Below are positions 32,916-42,292 of a stretch of 64,000 nucleotides of DNA, in pieces. Each line of letters starts with the position of its first letter. Position 1 is the first letter of the stretch. Source of the stretch: Lactococcus nasutitermitis (lineage in GTDB: Bacteria; Bacillota; Bacilli; Lactobacillales; Streptococcaceae); contig NZ_BOVQ01000005.1 in assembly GCF_018403765.1 (NCBI RefSeq), forward strand, positions 124,001 to 188,000. The letters are read 5' to 3'. The notes beneath the pieces were generated by a model that ran no database searches, was not told the origin of the DNA, and saw nothing but the letters and a program-made list of their open reading frames with translations. Made by a program: the position numbers and the translations under genes.

Positions 32916-34355
32916 ATGGCTGATCCAAATGGATTTTTGAAATATAAACGTGTTGATAACCCTTATCGGGAATTGGCTGATAGAATTCGCGATTTTGCTG
33001 AGTTGCAAATTCCGATTTCTAATGAAGAACGGCAAAAGCAAGCGGCGCGCTGTATGCACTGTGATGTTCCTTTTTGTCATGATGGAATTTTCTATGGTGG
33101 AAAGCGTGCAGTATCTGGTTGTCCGAATGATAATCATATTCCTGAATGGAATGACTTGGTTTATCACGGAGCTGTGAAACGTGCTTATGAGCGGATGAGT
33201 TTGACAAATCCTTTTCCTGAATTTACTGGGCGCGTGTGTCCAGCACCTTGTGAGAAAGCTTGTGCGGATGCTTTAAATAGTGCTGGAATTACAATTAAAG
33301 ATAATGAACGTTTTATTGGCGATACAGCAAATGAAAATGGCTGGGTCTATGAAATGGGCGAAGCGGGTGAGCGAACAGGTGTGAAAATTGCGGTGATTGG
33401 TTCTGGTCCCGCAGGGCTTGCAGCAGCTTGGCGACTTAATCGTCTGGGACATTCTGTGACTGTTTTTGAAAAATCTGACCGTTTTGGTGGATTGTTGATG
33501 TATGGAATTCCTAATATGAAGTTGGACAAGCAGGTTGTACAGCAGCGCATTGACCTCATGGAAAAACTTGGTGTTGAATTTGTCGCTAATACCGAAATCG
33601 GGAAAGATTTGACTTATGAGGAATTGGCTGAAAGTTATGAACGTGTGATTTTAGCGATTGGTGCTGGTGTTCCGCGTGATTTGCAAGCGCCAGGTCGAGA
33701 GCTGAAAGGTATTGAATTTGCTGTAGATTTCTTGACAGAAACGACGAAACAACTTTTGGAAGCAGGCGAAGATAAGCTTCCTAAAACTTTAGAAGGTAAA
33801 AAAGTCGTGGTTATCGGTGGTGGTGATACAGGAAATGACTGTATCGGTACAGCGGTTCGTCTTGGCGCTGCAAGCGTTTGCCAACTTGAAATCACGCCTA
33901 GCTTGCCACTTGAACGTAAGAGTAATAATGCTTGGCCTGAATGGCCGATGGTGCTAAAACATGGCTATGGTCAAGAAGAGGGAGCTTTTGTTGGCAATGA
34001 AGATTTGACACAATATACAGTTACGGCAACAGGGTTTATTGATGACGGTGCTGGAAATGTGGCTGGTTTGAAAGTGAGTCAAGTTGGACCTGGATTTAAG
34101 TTGATAGATGGAACAGAAGAAGTGTTAGAAGCTGACCTTGTGTTACTTGCTATGGGATTTGTTGGCGCAGATAAAAGTGTTTTTGATGCTTTTGGTGTAC
34201 AGGAAATTTATGATGATTATAAAACAAATAATCCTAAAGTTTATGTGGCTGGCGATGCTAGACGTGGACCGTCGCTTGTTATCTGGGCAATCCGTGAGGG
34301 ACGCAAAACTGCTGAGGCGGTTGATGCTGTGATTATGGAGAATGTGAGAGTTTAA
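32916..34355 (+). CDS. gltD: Glutamate synthase, small subunit
   Basis: 479 residues from ATG 32916, TTGGAGG upstream. N-terminal 4Fe-4S cysteines (ARCMHCDVPFCH, SGCPNDNHIPEWND, RVCPAPCEKACADAL), FAD-binding IGSGPAGLAAAWRL and NADPH-binding VVIGGGDTGNDC. It passes electrons from NAD(P)H to GltB. Terminated by ACAAAGCA / TGCTTTGT at 34362-34394 plus T run. Confidence 0.96.
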   Translation: MADPNGFLKYKRVDNPYRELADRIRDFAELQIPISNEERQKQAARCMHCDVPFCHDGIFYGGKRAVSGCPNDNHIPEWNDLVYHGAVKRAYERMSLTNPFPEFTGRVCPAPCEKACADALNSAGITIKDNERFIGDTANENGWVYEMGEAGERTGVKIAVIGSGPAGLAAAWRLNRLGHSVTVFEKSDRFGGLLMYGIPNMKLDKQVVQQRIDLMEKLGVEFVANTEIGKDLTYEELAESYERVILAIGAGVPRDLQAPGRELKGIEFAVDFLTETTKQLLEAGEDKLPKTLEGKKVVVIGGGDTGNDCIGTAVRLGAASVCQLEITPSLPLERKSNNAWPEWPMVLKHGYGQEEGAFVGNEDLTQYTVTATGFIDDGAGNVAGLKVSQVGPGFKLIDGTEEVLEADLVLLAMGFVGADKSVFDAFGVQEIYDDYKTNNPKVYVAGDARRGPSLVIWAIREGRKTAEAVDAVIMENVRV

Positions 34356-34361
34356 ATGTTT

Positions 34362-34400
34362 ACAAAGCAGAAAGTCAAGGATTTTTTGCTTTGTTTTTTA
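34362..34400 (+). terminator. Terminator of gltBD
   Basis: ACAAAGCA / TGCTTTGT stem (8 bp), followed by T6-ATT. Confidence 0.82.
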
Positions 34401-34456
34401 TTAACTGGATAATAGTGGGAGTAAAGAAACTTTTCGAACTTTTTATAGAAGAATTT

Positions 34457-34465
34457 TGCTATAAT
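34457..34465 (+). promoter_or_regulatory. Extended -10 promoter of lysA
   Basis: TG-C-TATAAT, 33 bases before the lysA start; no clear -35. Confidence 0.6.
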
Positions 34466-34497
34466 TATTGAAAGAATATAGAATTTTGAGGATGATT

Positions 34498-35757
34498 ATG
34501 AAATTACCATTTGTGAATAAAGAACAGCTTGATGATATTGTGGCAGAATTTCCTACGCCGTTTCATTTGTATGATGAAAAGGGAATTCGGGAGAAGGCGC
34601 GTGCGCTTTATCAGGCATTTTCTTGGAATAGGGGATTTAAGGAATATTTTGCTGTGAAAGCAACGCCAAATCCTGCGATTTTGAAGATGTTGCATGAAGA
34701 AGGTTGTGGTGTGGATTGTGCGAGTTATGTGGAACTTTTGATGTCTAAAAAATCTGGTTTTGATGGCTCGGAAATGATGTTTTCATCGAATGATACGCCT
34801 GCTGAGGAATATTTGTATGCACGGGAAATTGATGCGACGATTAATTTGGATGCTTATGAGCATATTGAATTTTTGAAAAATCTGGCGAGGTTTGAATTTC
34901 CAGAGACGATGAGTTTGCGTTATAATCCTGGTGGTGTTTTTGCTATGGGAACGCAAATCATGGATAATCCTGAGGAATCAAAGTTTGGTATGACGAAGGT
35001 TCAGTTTATGCAAGGGATTAAGGATTTGCAGGCTTTGGGTGTGAAACATTTTGGAATGCACAGTTTTTTGGCATCAAATACGGTAACGAATGAGTATTAT
35101 CCTGCTTTAGCAAAGCAGTTGTTTGAGTTTGCTTTGGAAATTCGTGAGGAAACGGGCGTCAGTCTTGATTTTATCAATTTGTCTGGTGGGATTGGTGTGA
35201 ATTATCGTCCTGAGGAAAAAGCGAATGATATTGCGGTGATTGGTGCTGGTGTGCATAGAGTTTATGATGAAGTGCTAAGTGCAAATAGTTTGGGAAATAT
35301 TAAAATTTTTACAGAATTGGGGCGTTTTATGTTGGCGCCGCATGGTGTACTTGTGACACGTGTGTTGCATTTGAAAGAAACTTATCGGAAATATGTTGGT
35401 GTGGATGCAAGCAGTGTTAATTTGATGCGGCCTGCGATGTATGGCGCTTATCATCATATTACGGTGGCTGGCAAAGAAAATGAGCCGGCAACGCAAGTTT
35501 ATGATGTGACAGGTGCTTTATGTGAAAATAATGATAAATTTGCTAAGGAACGTGATTTGCCTGAAATAGCTGAGGGAGATTTGTTGGTTATTCATGATAC
35601 GGGAGCGCATGGATTTTCGATGGGTTATCAGTATAATGCAAAGCTGCGTAGTAGCGAGATTTTGCTGGAAGAAGCTGGGGGGGCTCGGATGATTCGTCGT
35701 GCGGAACGTCCTGAGGATTATTTTGCAACGCTTGATGGCTTTGACTTTGAAATTTAA
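34498..35757 (+). CDS. lysA: Diaminopimelate decarboxylase
   Basis: 419 residues from ATG 34498 (GAGG 6 bases upstream; earlier in-frame ATGs at 34468 and 34492 are less well placed). PLP-binding Lys in YFAVKATPNPAILK, glycine loop LSGGIGVNY, and LCENNDKFA, the equivalent of the conserved CES-x-D active-site motif. Converts meso-diaminopimelate to lysine, needed for protein and for the Lys-type peptidoglycan of this group. Confidence 0.95.
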   Translation: MKLPFVNKEQLDDIVAEFPTPFHLYDEKGIREKARALYQAFSWNRGFKEYFAVKATPNPAILKMLHEEGCGVDCASYVELLMSKKSGFDGSEMMFSSNDTPAEEYLYAREIDATINLDAYEHIEFLKNLARFEFPETMSLRYNPGGVFAMGTQIMDNPEESKFGMTKVQFMQGIKDLQALGVKHFGMHSFLASNTVTNEYYPALAKQLFEFALEIREETGVSLDFINLSGGIGVNYRPEEKANDIAVIGAGVHRVYDEVLSANSLGNIKIFTELGRFMLAPHGVLVTRVLHLKETYRKYVGVDASSVNLMRPAMYGAYHHITVAGKENEPATQVYDVTGALCENNDKFAKERDLPEIAEGDLLVIHDTGAHGFSMGYQYNAKLRSSEILLEEAGGARMIRRAERPEDYFATLDGFDFEI

Positions 35758-35769
35758 TCTGATGAGTTA

Positions 35770-35798
35770 CTGACAAATTTGCTTAAATTTGATATAAT
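35770..35798 (+). promoter_or_regulatory. Promoter upstream of the UPF0154 gene
   Basis: CTGACA (35770-35775), 17 bp, TATAAT (35793-35798) with TG-A extension. The 180-base leader contains a large dispersed element. Confidence 0.65.
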
Positions 35799-35851
35799 GG
35801 AGTGTAAAATACGAAAGCGATATTATTTTTGAAAATTTTTTGTTTTTATGA

Positions 35852-35930
35852 TTTTTGACAGTCCTAAATAAACAAACTAGCCTATCCGTAAGTGAGGCGA
35901 GCTCACAACGGCTTTGCTATGTCAAAAAAA
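35852..35930 (-). repeat. Large dispersed element E1
   Basis: 79 bp, bounded by TTTTTGACAG and ATGTCAAAAAA. Read on the minus strand it matches element E2: AAGCCGTTGTGAGC module near one end and TACGGATAGGCTAGTTTGTT near the other; E2 carries about 35 extra bases between them. Lies in the leader of the UPF0154 gene. Confidence 0.8.
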
Positions 35931-35978
35931 TAATGAGACAAAAATGAGAAAATTTGCGCTAAATTAGGAGATTATAAA

Positions 35979-36221
35979 ATGCCATTGTGGTTAGCTATTG
36001 TACTTATTGTTGTTTTTGCTCTTGCCGGTTTTGCGGGCGGGACTTATTATATGCAACGTCAAACGAAGAAAATGTTGATTGAAAATCCACCATTGAATGA
36101 AGATGGTGTGCGATTGATGATGTCATCAATGGGACGTAAACCAAGTGAAGTGCAAGTTCAACAAGTCTTGCGCCAAATTCGTGCGGCTGCAAAGCAAGCA
36201 GACACTAAGAAGAAAAAATGA
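35979..36221 (+). CDS. UPF0154 membrane protein, YneF family
   Basis: 80 residues, AGGAG upstream. One N-terminal transmembrane helix (LWLAIVLIVVFALAGFAGGT) followed by the conserved QTKKMLIENPPLNEDGVRLMM and GRKPSEVQVQQVLRQIR. Function unknown; widely conserved in Firmicutes. The gene is flanked by two related dispersed elements in opposite orientation. Confidence 0.9.
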   Translation: MPLWLAIVLIVVFALAGFAGGTYYMQRQTKKMLIENPPLNEDGVRLMMSSMGRKPSEVQVQQVLRQIRAAAKQADTKKKK

Positions 36222-36234
36222 TATAACAGTGAGA

Positions 36235-36270
36235 AATATACTTTGCTTGTGCAAAGTATATTCGTCTTTT
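36235..36270 (+). terminator. Terminator of the UPF0154 gene
   Basis: ATATACTTTGC-TTGT-GCAAAGTATAT, 11-bp perfect stem, followed by a T-rich tract. Confidence 0.82.
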
Positions 36271-36281
36271 GTCTATCATTA

Positions 36282-36392
36282 TTTTTGACAGAGCGAAGCC
36301 GTTGTGAGCTTGCTCACTCATGATGCGAATGGACAGTGTAGCGAAGCGGAGATACGGATAGGCTAGTTTGTTTAGCTAGTTCTGTCAAAAAT
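36282..36392 (+). repeat. Large dispersed element E2
   Basis: About 111 bp from TTTTTGACAG to CTGTCAAAAA. Internal modules: GCGAAGCCGTTGTGAGCTTG with a GTGAGC/GCTCAC stem, GGACAGTGTAGCGAAGCGG, and GATACGGATAGGCTAGTTTG. The first and third are shared with E1, all three in variant form with E3. In the racE leader region. Confidence 0.8.
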
Positions 36393-36413
36393 AATTTTAG
36401 CAGTAATAATGGA

Positions 36414-36434
36414 TTTTGACAGAATTGTCAAAAA
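36414..36434. repeat. Minimal palindrome, racE leader
   Basis: TTTTGACAGAATTGTCAAAA, intergenic, 25 bases before the racE start and 22 bases after element E2. Confidence 0.85.
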
Positions 36435-36458
36435 TAAAAATAGAGTTTGGGAGGAAAT

Positions 36459-37259
36459 ATGGACAACAGAGCAATTGGATTACTTGATTCTGGAGTGGGA
36501 GGATTGACTGTTGTCCGCGAAGTTCTGCGCCAGCTCCCCAATGAGAGAATTGTTTATATCGGAGATACACGGCGGGCGCCATATGGACCGCGAACAAGTG
36601 AGCAGATTTTAGAGTTCACTTGGGATATGGTTAATTTTTTACTTTCAAAAGATGTGAAAATGATTGTCATGGCGTGCAATACGGCGACAGCTGTGGCACT
36701 TGATGAAGTCAAGGCAAAGCTGGATATTCCTGTGCTTGGCGTGATTTTACCGGGCGCTTCATCGGCAATCCAAAAGACAAATGGGAAAAAAGTTGGTGTG
36801 ATTGCCACGCAAGCTACCGTGAAATCTGGTGTGTATCAAACAGCAATTCAGACAAAATCACCTTCTGTAAAGGTGCAAAGTCTTGCCTGTCCTAAGTTTG
36901 TGCCGATTGTCGAGTCCAATGAAATGGAATCTGAGATTGCCAAAAAAGTGGTTTCTGAGAGTCTGCAACCTTTGCTAGGACAAGTAGATACGCTAATTTT
37001 GGGCTGTACGCATTATCCATTGTTGCGTCCTTTAATTCAAAAAGTGATGGGGCAGGAGGTCAAACTTATTGATAGTGGAGCTGAAACGGTACGTGATATC
37101 TCTGTTCTGCTGAATTATTTCTTGATAAATGGCATGGAGCGTGAGCAGTTGGCGCATGAATTTTACACGACTGCTGGCGTTGAAACTTTTCGGGAAATTG
37201 CTGAAAATTGGCTGGAATTGACAGAAATAAATGTGCAGCATACGGATTTTGGAGAATAA
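36459..37259 (+). CDS. racE: Glutamate racemase
   Basis: 266 residues from ATG 36459, GGGAGG upstream. Asp of [12 protein letters not shown], catalytic Cys in ACNTA and in LGCTHYPLL. Supplies D-glutamate for peptidoglycan. First gene of a conserved streptococcal-type cluster; the rdgB ATG follows the stop by one base. Confidence 0.95.
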   Translation: MDNRAIGLLDSGVGGLTVVREVLRQLPNERIVYIGDTRRAPYGPRTSEQILEFTWDMVNFLLSKDVKMIVMACNTATAVALDEVKAKLDIPVLGVILPGASSAIQKTNGKKVGVIATQATVKSGVYQTAIQTKSPSVKVQSLACPKFVPIVESNEMESEIAKKVVSESLQPLLGQVDTLILGCTHYPLLRPLIQKVMGQEVKLIDSGAETVRDISVLLNYFLINGMEREQLAHEFYTTAGVETFREIAENWLELTEINVQHTDFGE

Positions 37260-37260
37260 A

Positions 37261-38247
37261 ATGACAGAAATTTTTGAAGTTAAAACAGCGGAAGATTGGT
37301 TTGTTGGAAGTTGGGCGACTTACGGTGGGGTTACATTTTTTGATAGTGATGATGTGCGCTGGGAAACGGCGAGCTTGCTTGATTATTTGATTCGCTTGGT
37401 AAGGCCTGAAAATGAAGGTTTAACATTGCAAATTCAGATTTTTCGATTGACAAATTGGTCGGTATTGATTGATTTTATTGTCAAAAAACTCAATGAAAAA
37501 TATCAACTCGAACTTTCTGTCAAACAGCGTTCTGGTGTGATTTTCGTTGTCAAAAATGATGAAATTATCTGGGATTTGCTTCCTGAGAAGCCTGTCAAAT
37601 TTGATGAACTTTTTGACAAAACTGTCAAAAAAATTGACGATGCAAAAACCTTACTGATTGCCACGCGAAATGAAGGGAAAACCCGCGAATTTCGTGATTT
37701 GTTTGCGGATTTTGGCTATACTATCAAAAATCTAAATGATTTTCCAGAACTTCCAGAAATTGCGGAAACTGGCATGACTTTTGAAGAAAATGCGCGGCTC
37801 AAGGCAGAACAAATTTCTGAAATCACAGGAGAAGTCGTTGTGGGAGACGATTCGGGCTTATCCGTAGACTTGCTTGGTGGACTTCCCGGAGTTTGGAGTC
37901 ACCGATTTGCTGGTGAAAATCCAACAGATATTGAAAATATGCAAAAACTGCTACATGAGCTTGCTTCAACAGAAGTGACGCCAGAACGTCGCAGCGCGCA
38001 TTTTCACACGACACTTGTTGCGGCACGTCCGAATCATGAGAGTTTAGTGGTTGAGGCAGACTGGCCGGGCTTCATTGCTGTGAAAGCGCAAGGTGAAAAT
38101 GGCTTTGGTTATGACCCTATTTTCCTTGTGGGAAATGGCGATAAAACAGCAGCAGAGCTGAGTGCTGACGAAAAAAATAAACAGTCACATCGTGGACAAG
38201 CTCTGCAAAAATTGATGAAAGAATTGCCAGTTTGGTTGGAAAATTGA
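37261..38247 (+). CDS. rdgB: XTP/dITP diphosphatase with N-terminal extension
   Basis: 328 residues from ATG 37261. The HAM1/RdgB domain (about residues 130-328) has [29 protein letters not shown] and FGYDPIF, and hydrolyses non-canonical purine triphosphates. The first 125 residues ([20 protein letters not shown] onward) are an extra domain of unknown role, common to streptococcal homologues. A palindrome copy sits exactly in the linker between the domains and reads [10 protein letters not shown]. Confidence 0.93.
   Translation: MTEIFEVKTAEDWFVGSWATYGGVTFFDSDDVRWETASLLDYLIRLVRPENEGLTLQIQIFRLTNWSVLIDFIVKKLNEKYQLELSVKQRSGVIFVVKNDEIIWDLLPEKPVKFDELFDKTVKKIDDAKTLLIATRNEGKTREFRDLFADFGYTIKNLNDFPELPEIAETGMTFEENARLKAEQISEITGEVVVGDDSGLSVDLLGGLPGVWSHRFAGENPTDIENMQKLLHELASTEVTPERRSAHFHTTLVAARPNHESLVVEADWPGFIAVKAQGENGFGYDPIFLVGNGDKTAAELSADEKNKQSHRGQALQKLMKELPVWLEN
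37610..37631. repeat. Minimal palindrome in rdgB
   Basis: TTTTTGACAA-AA-CTGTCAAAAA, read as LFDKTVKKI in the interdomain linker. Confidence 0.88.
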
Positions 38248-38270
38248 TTTTGACAGAACTGTCAAAAAAT
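38247..38270. repeat. Minimal palindrome after rdgB
   Basis: ATTTTGACAG-AA-CTGTCAAAAAAT, touching the rdgB stop codon. Confidence 0.88.
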
Positions 38271-38278
38271 AAAATAAA

Positions 38279-38318
38279 GCTTTTACATAATTTTTGAAGT
38301 AAATAATTATGTAAAAGC
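38279..38318. promoter_or_regulatory. Strong inverted repeat in the phosphoesterase leader
   Basis: GCTTTTACATAATT / AATTATGTAAAAGC, 14-bp perfect arms, 12-base loop, no T run, ending just before the AAAGGAG ribosome site at 38321. A regulatory hairpin or operator is possible. Confidence 0.6.
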
Positions 38319-38333
38319 ACAAAGGAGACAGTC

Positions 38334-38837
38334 ATGTTTGTAGTTTTATCTGATTCTCATGGAGAACGTGCGGTAATTGAGGACATCAAAAAGCACTACG
38401 AGAAAACGGCATCTGCTATTTTTCATTGTGGTGATTCAGAATTGCCAAGTGACGATGAGATATGGGAAGGAATTACAGTAGTTGCTGGGAATTGTGATTA
38501 TGACCCAGGCTATCAAGAATTTCAGCTTCAAGAAGTTGAAGGGAAAAAAGTATTACTTGCTCATGGTCATCTGTTTTATGTTGGTTTAGGCTTGGAGCGT
38601 TATTCTTATTTTGCCGAGGAAAAAAATGCAGATATTGCTCTTTTTGGACATATTCATCAGCCAGTAGCGCAAAAAATCAATGATATTCTCTATCTCAATC
38701 CCGGTTCTGTTGCTCAACCACGCGGAAAATATGATATTAAAATGTATGCTGTAATTGAGATTAAAGGTAATCATTATACCATTTCCTACCGTAATCTGAA
38801 ACATGAAAAAATTGCTGATTTGCAATTTGAACTTTAA
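38334..38837 (+). CDS. Metallophosphoesterase, YfcE/MJ0936 family
   Basis: 167 residues. Metal-binding motifs in order: DSHG (residue 7 on), HCGDSE, GNCDYD, LAHGH and GHIHQP. Family members hydrolyse phosphodiesters in vitro; the cellular substrate is not known. Conserved next to rdgB and cbpB in streptococci. Confidence 0.9.
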   Translation: MFVVLSDSHGERAVIEDIKKHYEKTASAIFHCGDSELPSDDEIWEGITVVAGNCDYDPGYQEFQLQEVEGKKVLLAHGHLFYVGLGLERYSYFAEEKNADIALFGHIHQPVAQKINDILYLNPGSVAQPRGKYDIKMYAVIEIKGNHYTISYRNLKHEKIADLQFEL

Positions 38838-38915
38838 ACAATAAATGAGAAACGTCTCATTATTTAGGACTAAAAATCAAAAAACGTCATTTTAGAAACA
38901 GGGAGGAATGAACGG

Positions 38916-39377
38916 ATGATTGATAAAAAAATTGAAGATTTTCTTTTAAAGCAAAGCGATACTTTTGTAAAATCGGCAGATAGTGTTGCAGTTCTCAATG
39001 AGGAACACAAGATTGCGCACGCAAAATTGCTACTCAGCCAATATAAATATTCGCGCGTTCCCGTGCTAAATAAGGAACGGGAATATATTGGTGTTCTTGG
39101 TTTAAACGAGATTGTCGAATTTGAAATGTCACATGATTTTTTCTATGAAAAATCAGAAAATACAGCCATTTCTGAGATTGTCAATACAAATGTGCCAACA
39201 GTGCAAAGAAGTTTTGGCTTGGAAGAAGTGCTGCATCTACTCGTGAAAGAACCTTTCATTCCCGTCTTGAAAGGTAAAAAATTTGACGGTATTATTGCTC
39301 GTCAAGAAATTCTGAAAGCTTTCAATGCCTTCGCGCATGATTTTACAAAATACTATGACATTACCAAACGAAATTGA
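38916..39377 (+). CDS. cbpB: CBS-domain protein CbpB
   Basis: 153 residues, GGGAGG upstream. Two CBS repeats ([54 protein letters not shown]). Homologues bind cyclic di-AMP and link it to the stringent response. The gene overlaps the next by 23 bases if the xerD-like start is 39355. An inverted repeat AATGAGA/TCTCATT (38845-38862) precedes it. Confidence 0.88.
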   Translation: MIDKKIEDFLLKQSDTFVKSADSVAVLNEEHKIAHAKLLLSQYKYSRVPVLNKEREYIGVLGLNEIVEFEMSHDFFYEKSENTAISEIVNTNVPTVQRSFGLEEVLHLLVKEPFIPVLKGKKFDGIIARQEILKAFNAFAHDFTKYYDITKRN

Positions 39378-40071
39378 TGGCTTTTTAGCCAGTAAAAATT
39401 TTTCAGCAAACACAAAATCCAACTACAAATATGATTTGACACAGTTGCTTGATTTTTTTGCTGGAAAAATTCTCAATGAAACAACATTAGAACTTTATAA
39501 AAATTCTCTTAATAATCGCTCTATTGCGGCGCAAAAACGTAAAATTTCGAGCTGTAATCATTACCTGAGCTACCTTTATCAACAGAAAAAAATCGAGCAT
39601 TTTTACAAATTAATTCCAGAAAAAACGAGAGCAAAAGTGGAGCCAGAACTAACGACAACTCGAATGAAAGAATTTCCGGAATTTTACGCTCCTTTGCAAT
39701 CTCCAGGTCAGTTTTTGGCATTGATTATTTTAGAATTTGGCTTGAACTTTTCAGAAATTCAGCAGTTGAAATGGGAAAATTTTGATTGGAAATTTAAGAT
39801 TTTAACGATTGAAAAACGAGGAATTAAGCGTGTTTTGCCCATTCGAGAAAAATTTTCTCTCCGTGTAAAAAATATCACAAATGCAAATGAAGTTTTTAAT
39901 AAATCACGTCAATTTCTCTATATAGAATTAAAGAAATTTACCAGCGCAACATCAAAGGAAATCAGAGAACAGTACATTCTGCGCCAGATTCGCTCTGGAA
40001 AAACAATCTATGAAGTCGCAAAATTATTAGGCTTATCGACGATTGTAACATTAGAAAAATATTATAAATAA
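39355..40071 (+). CDS. XerD-like protein with degenerate active site
   Basis: 238 residues from ATG 39355 (ATG 39337 also possible; neither has a ribosome site, so coupling to cbpB is likely). N-terminal SAM-like core-binding domain ([20 protein letters not shown]) and a catalytic-like domain ending TLEKYYK. The usual Arg in the GLR-x-SE motif is Asn ([11 protein letters not shown]), and the H-x-x-R motif is replaced near LRQIRSG, so strand exchange is unlikely. Streptococcal genomes carry such an XerD-like gene before scpA. Confidence 0.85.
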   Translation: MTLPNEIDGFLASKNFSANTKSNYKYDLTQLLDFFAGKILNETTLELYKNSLNNRSIAAQKRKISSCNHYLSYLYQQKKIEHFYKLIPEKTRAKVEPELTTTRMKEFPEFYAPLQSPGQFLALIILEFGLNFSEIQQLKWENFDWKFKILTIEKRGIKRVLPIREKFSLRVKNITNANEVFNKSRQFLYIELKKFTSATSKEIREQYILRQIRSGKTIYEVAKLLGLSTIVTLEKYYK

Positions 40072-40094
40072 GCGTGTGGCAAAGAGAAAGTAAA

Positions 40095-40847
40095 ATGACC
40101 GAAGAAATAAAAATCAGAATAAATGACTTTGAAGGCCCACTTGACTTGCTTTTGCACCTTGTGAGTCAGTATCAGATGGATATATTTCAAGTGCCACTTG
40201 TTGAAGTCATTGAACAATATCTGGACTATTTGCATAAAATGAAAAAGCTCGAACTGGAACTTGCTGGGGATTATATGGTCATCGCAAGTCAGTTGATGCT
40301 CATAAAATCTCGTCGTCTCCTACCTTCTGTTGCTGAAAATTTTGAAGAAGACACGGAACAATTAGAGTATGAATTATTGGCGCAAATTGATGAATATCGC
40401 AAATATAAAAGATTATCACAAGATTTAGCGGATTTACATGACGTGCGCAGCCAGTTTTACTCTAAAGCAAAAACAGAAATCATCACTGAAGAAACGCAGT
40501 TGATGAAAGATAAGACAACGATTGATTTATTTTTAGCTTTTAGCAAAGTATTAGAGCTACAACGTCAGAAAATAGAAGACGAAAATACAACCATCGAAAC
40601 AGAAAAATATACGATTGAAGACAAGATTTTAGAACTTTCAAGTTATTTTGCAGAGTATAAATCCTGTAAATTTACAGATTTATTTTCAGAAAACAGTACG
40701 AAAGCAGAACTTGTCACAACGTTTATTGCACTTTTAGAACTTATCAAAAATCAACAAATTGCTTTTCGGCAAGAGCAACTTTTTGGCAATATTATCCTTG
40801 AAAGAAAGGCAGAAATCACTCATCTTGAACAAAACAGCAACTTGTGA
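40095..40847 (+). CDS. scpA: Segregation and condensation protein A
   Basis: 250 residues from ATG 40095. N-terminal kleisin motif FEGPLDLLLHLV, the YLDYLHKMKKLELELAGDYMVIASQLMLIKSRRLLP helices, and a C-terminal winged helix (FIALLELIKNQQIAFRQEQL). Bridges the SMC heads with ScpB in chromosome condensation. Overlaps scpB by 23 bases. Confidence 0.94.
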   Translation: MTEEIKIRINDFEGPLDLLLHLVSQYQMDIFQVPLVEVIEQYLDYLHKMKKLELELAGDYMVIASQLMLIKSRRLLPSVAENFEEDTEQLEYELLAQIDEYRKYKRLSQDLADLHDVRSQFYSKAKTEIITEETQLMKDKTTIDLFLAFSKVLELQRQKIEDENTTIETEKYTIEDKILELSSYFAEYKSCKFTDLFSENSTKAELVTTFIALLELIKNQQIAFRQEQLFGNIILERKAEITHLEQNSNL

Positions 40848-41433
40848 ACTTTTACTTTTTGTATCTGGCGAAGCTGGATTGACTTTGTCAGAACTAGCAA
40901 CTTTGACAGAACTGTCAAAACAAGCCTGTCAGCAACAAATTGAACATTTACAAGAAAAATATCAAAAAGATGGCGAATCAGCCTTGACAATCATTGAAAC
41001 GGCGGGCAAATATCGCTTATCAAGCAAGGAAGAATTTGCAGATATTTTAAAAAATTATGCAAAAACGCCACTGAATCAGTCCTTATCAAAATCGGCACTA
41101 GAAGTGCTGTCAATCATTGCTTACAAGCAACCATTGACGCGTTTAGAAGTCGATATGTTGCGCGGAGTCAATTCATCAGGAGTGCTGAGTACCTTACGTG
41201 CTTATGATTTGATTGAAAAACAAGGGGAACTTGAAGCTCCTGGACGACCAAGTCTCTATGGCACAACGGAATTTTTCTTAGATTATATTGGAATAAATGA
41301 CTTGAGCGAATTACCAGAAGTTGACGAAACAGAATTTTTAGCAGAAAAACAGGTTTTATTTGGCGAGGAAAATACAGAAAATCTCGCAAATGAAGAATTA
41401 TCAAAGGAAGAGGAAGAACGTGAGAATCAATAA
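40825..41433 (+). CDS. scpB: Segregation and condensation protein B
   Basis: 202 residues; the likely start is TTG 40825 (NKTATCELLLFVSGEAGLTL), inside the scpA end. Two winged-helix domains; ALEVLSIIAYKQPLTRLEVDMLRGVNSSGV is the signature. C-terminal acidic tail rich in Glu. A palindrome copy encodes TLTELSKQA in the first winged helix. Confidence 0.92.
   Translation: MNKTATCELLLFVSGEAGLTLSELATLTELSKQACQQQIEHLQEKYQKDGESALTIIETAGKYRLSSKEEFADILKNYAKTPLNQSLSKSALEVLSIIAYKQPLTRLEVDMLRGVNSSGVLSTLRAYDLIEKQGELEAPGRPSLYGTTEFFLDYIGINDLSELPEVDETEFLAEKQVLFGEENTENLANEELSKEEEERENQ
40902..40920. repeat. Minimal palindrome in scpB
   Basis: TTTGACAG-AA-CTGTCAAAA, read as TLTELSKQA. Confidence 0.88.
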
Positions 41434-42139
41434 ATTTTTAGCCCATGCAGGTGTGGCGAGTCGTAGAAAAGCAGAGGAGCTGATTTTAGCTGGTCGCGTG
41501 AGTATAAATGGCGCAACAGTGCGAGAATTAGGCAAGCAAGTCGAAACAGGAGATAGTGTTGAAGTCAATGGTGTCGCGGTTTATAATGAAGAACCGGTTT
41601 ACTTTTTGCTCAATAAACCGCGAGGTTATATTTCTTCAGTCAGTGATGATAAAGGCAGACAAACGGTGATGGATTTGATGCAACGTGAGAAAGCACGGAT
41701 TTATCCTGTGGGACGTTTGGATTGGGACACTTCAGGTTTACTTTTATTGACCAATGATGGAGAATTTACAAATCTGATGACGCACCCAAGGCACGGGATT
41801 GATAAGGTTTATATTGCCAAAGTTGAAGGGCAAGCCAATAAAATCAATCTGCGTCCGTTGACACTGGGAATGAAGCTGGAAGGTAAAAAAATCAGCCCTG
41901 CACAGTATGAAATCTTAAAGCAAGACAAAGAAAAAAATAGCTCTGTTGTCCAACTGACTATTCACGAAGGGCAAAATCATCAAGTCAAAAAAATGTTTGC
42001 CGCTGTTGGACTTCCAGTTAAAAAATTGAGCCGTGTACAATATGGCACGCTGACACTTGATGGCGTACCTTCAGGAAAATATCGTCGTCTCAACAAAAAA
42101 GAAGTGTCACAACTGGTCAATCAAGCAAAAATAGATTGA
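41420..42139 (+). CDS. rluB: Ribosomal large subunit pseudouridine synthase B
   Basis: 239 residues from GTG 41420 with AGGAAG upstream, overlapping scpB. S4 RNA-binding domain (MRINKFLAHAGVASRRKAEE), then the RluB/RsuA catalytic domain with PVGRLDWDTSGLLLLTNDG including the catalytic Asp. Modifies 23S rRNA. Ends the racE cluster. Confidence 0.94.
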   Translation: MRINKFLAHAGVASRRKAEELILAGRVSINGATVRELGKQVETGDSVEVNGVAVYNEEPVYFLLNKPRGYISSVSDDKGRQTVMDLMQREKARIYPVGRLDWDTSGLLLLTNDGEFTNLMTHPRHGIDKVYIAKVEGQANKINLRPLTLGMKLEGKKISPAQYEILKQDKEKNSSVVQLTIHEGQNHQVKKMFAAVGLPVKKLSRVQYGTLTLDGVPSGKYRRLNKKEVSQLVNQAKID

Positions 42140-42150
42140 AATGTTTCTGT

Positions 42151-42173
42151 CAGCGATGGCAGTTTTTTTATGA
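42151..42173 (+). terminator. Terminator of rluB
   Basis: CTGTCA-GCGA-TGGCAG (one G-T pair) followed by seven T. Confidence 0.82.
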
Positions 42174-42292
42174 GTTGTTAGTCTTGACATTGTCTTAAAA
42201 ACTATGATAAGCTATTTAAGGCTTTGCTTGATAGCAGGCTTAGTTTCACCTATCAATTAAAATAGGATTATTTTATATAAAGGAGACATTTT

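Noticed and set aside
42184-42212. A firm promoter call for azoR
   Set aside because: TTGACA is good but no -10 stands at the right distance (TATGAT is 13 bases away).
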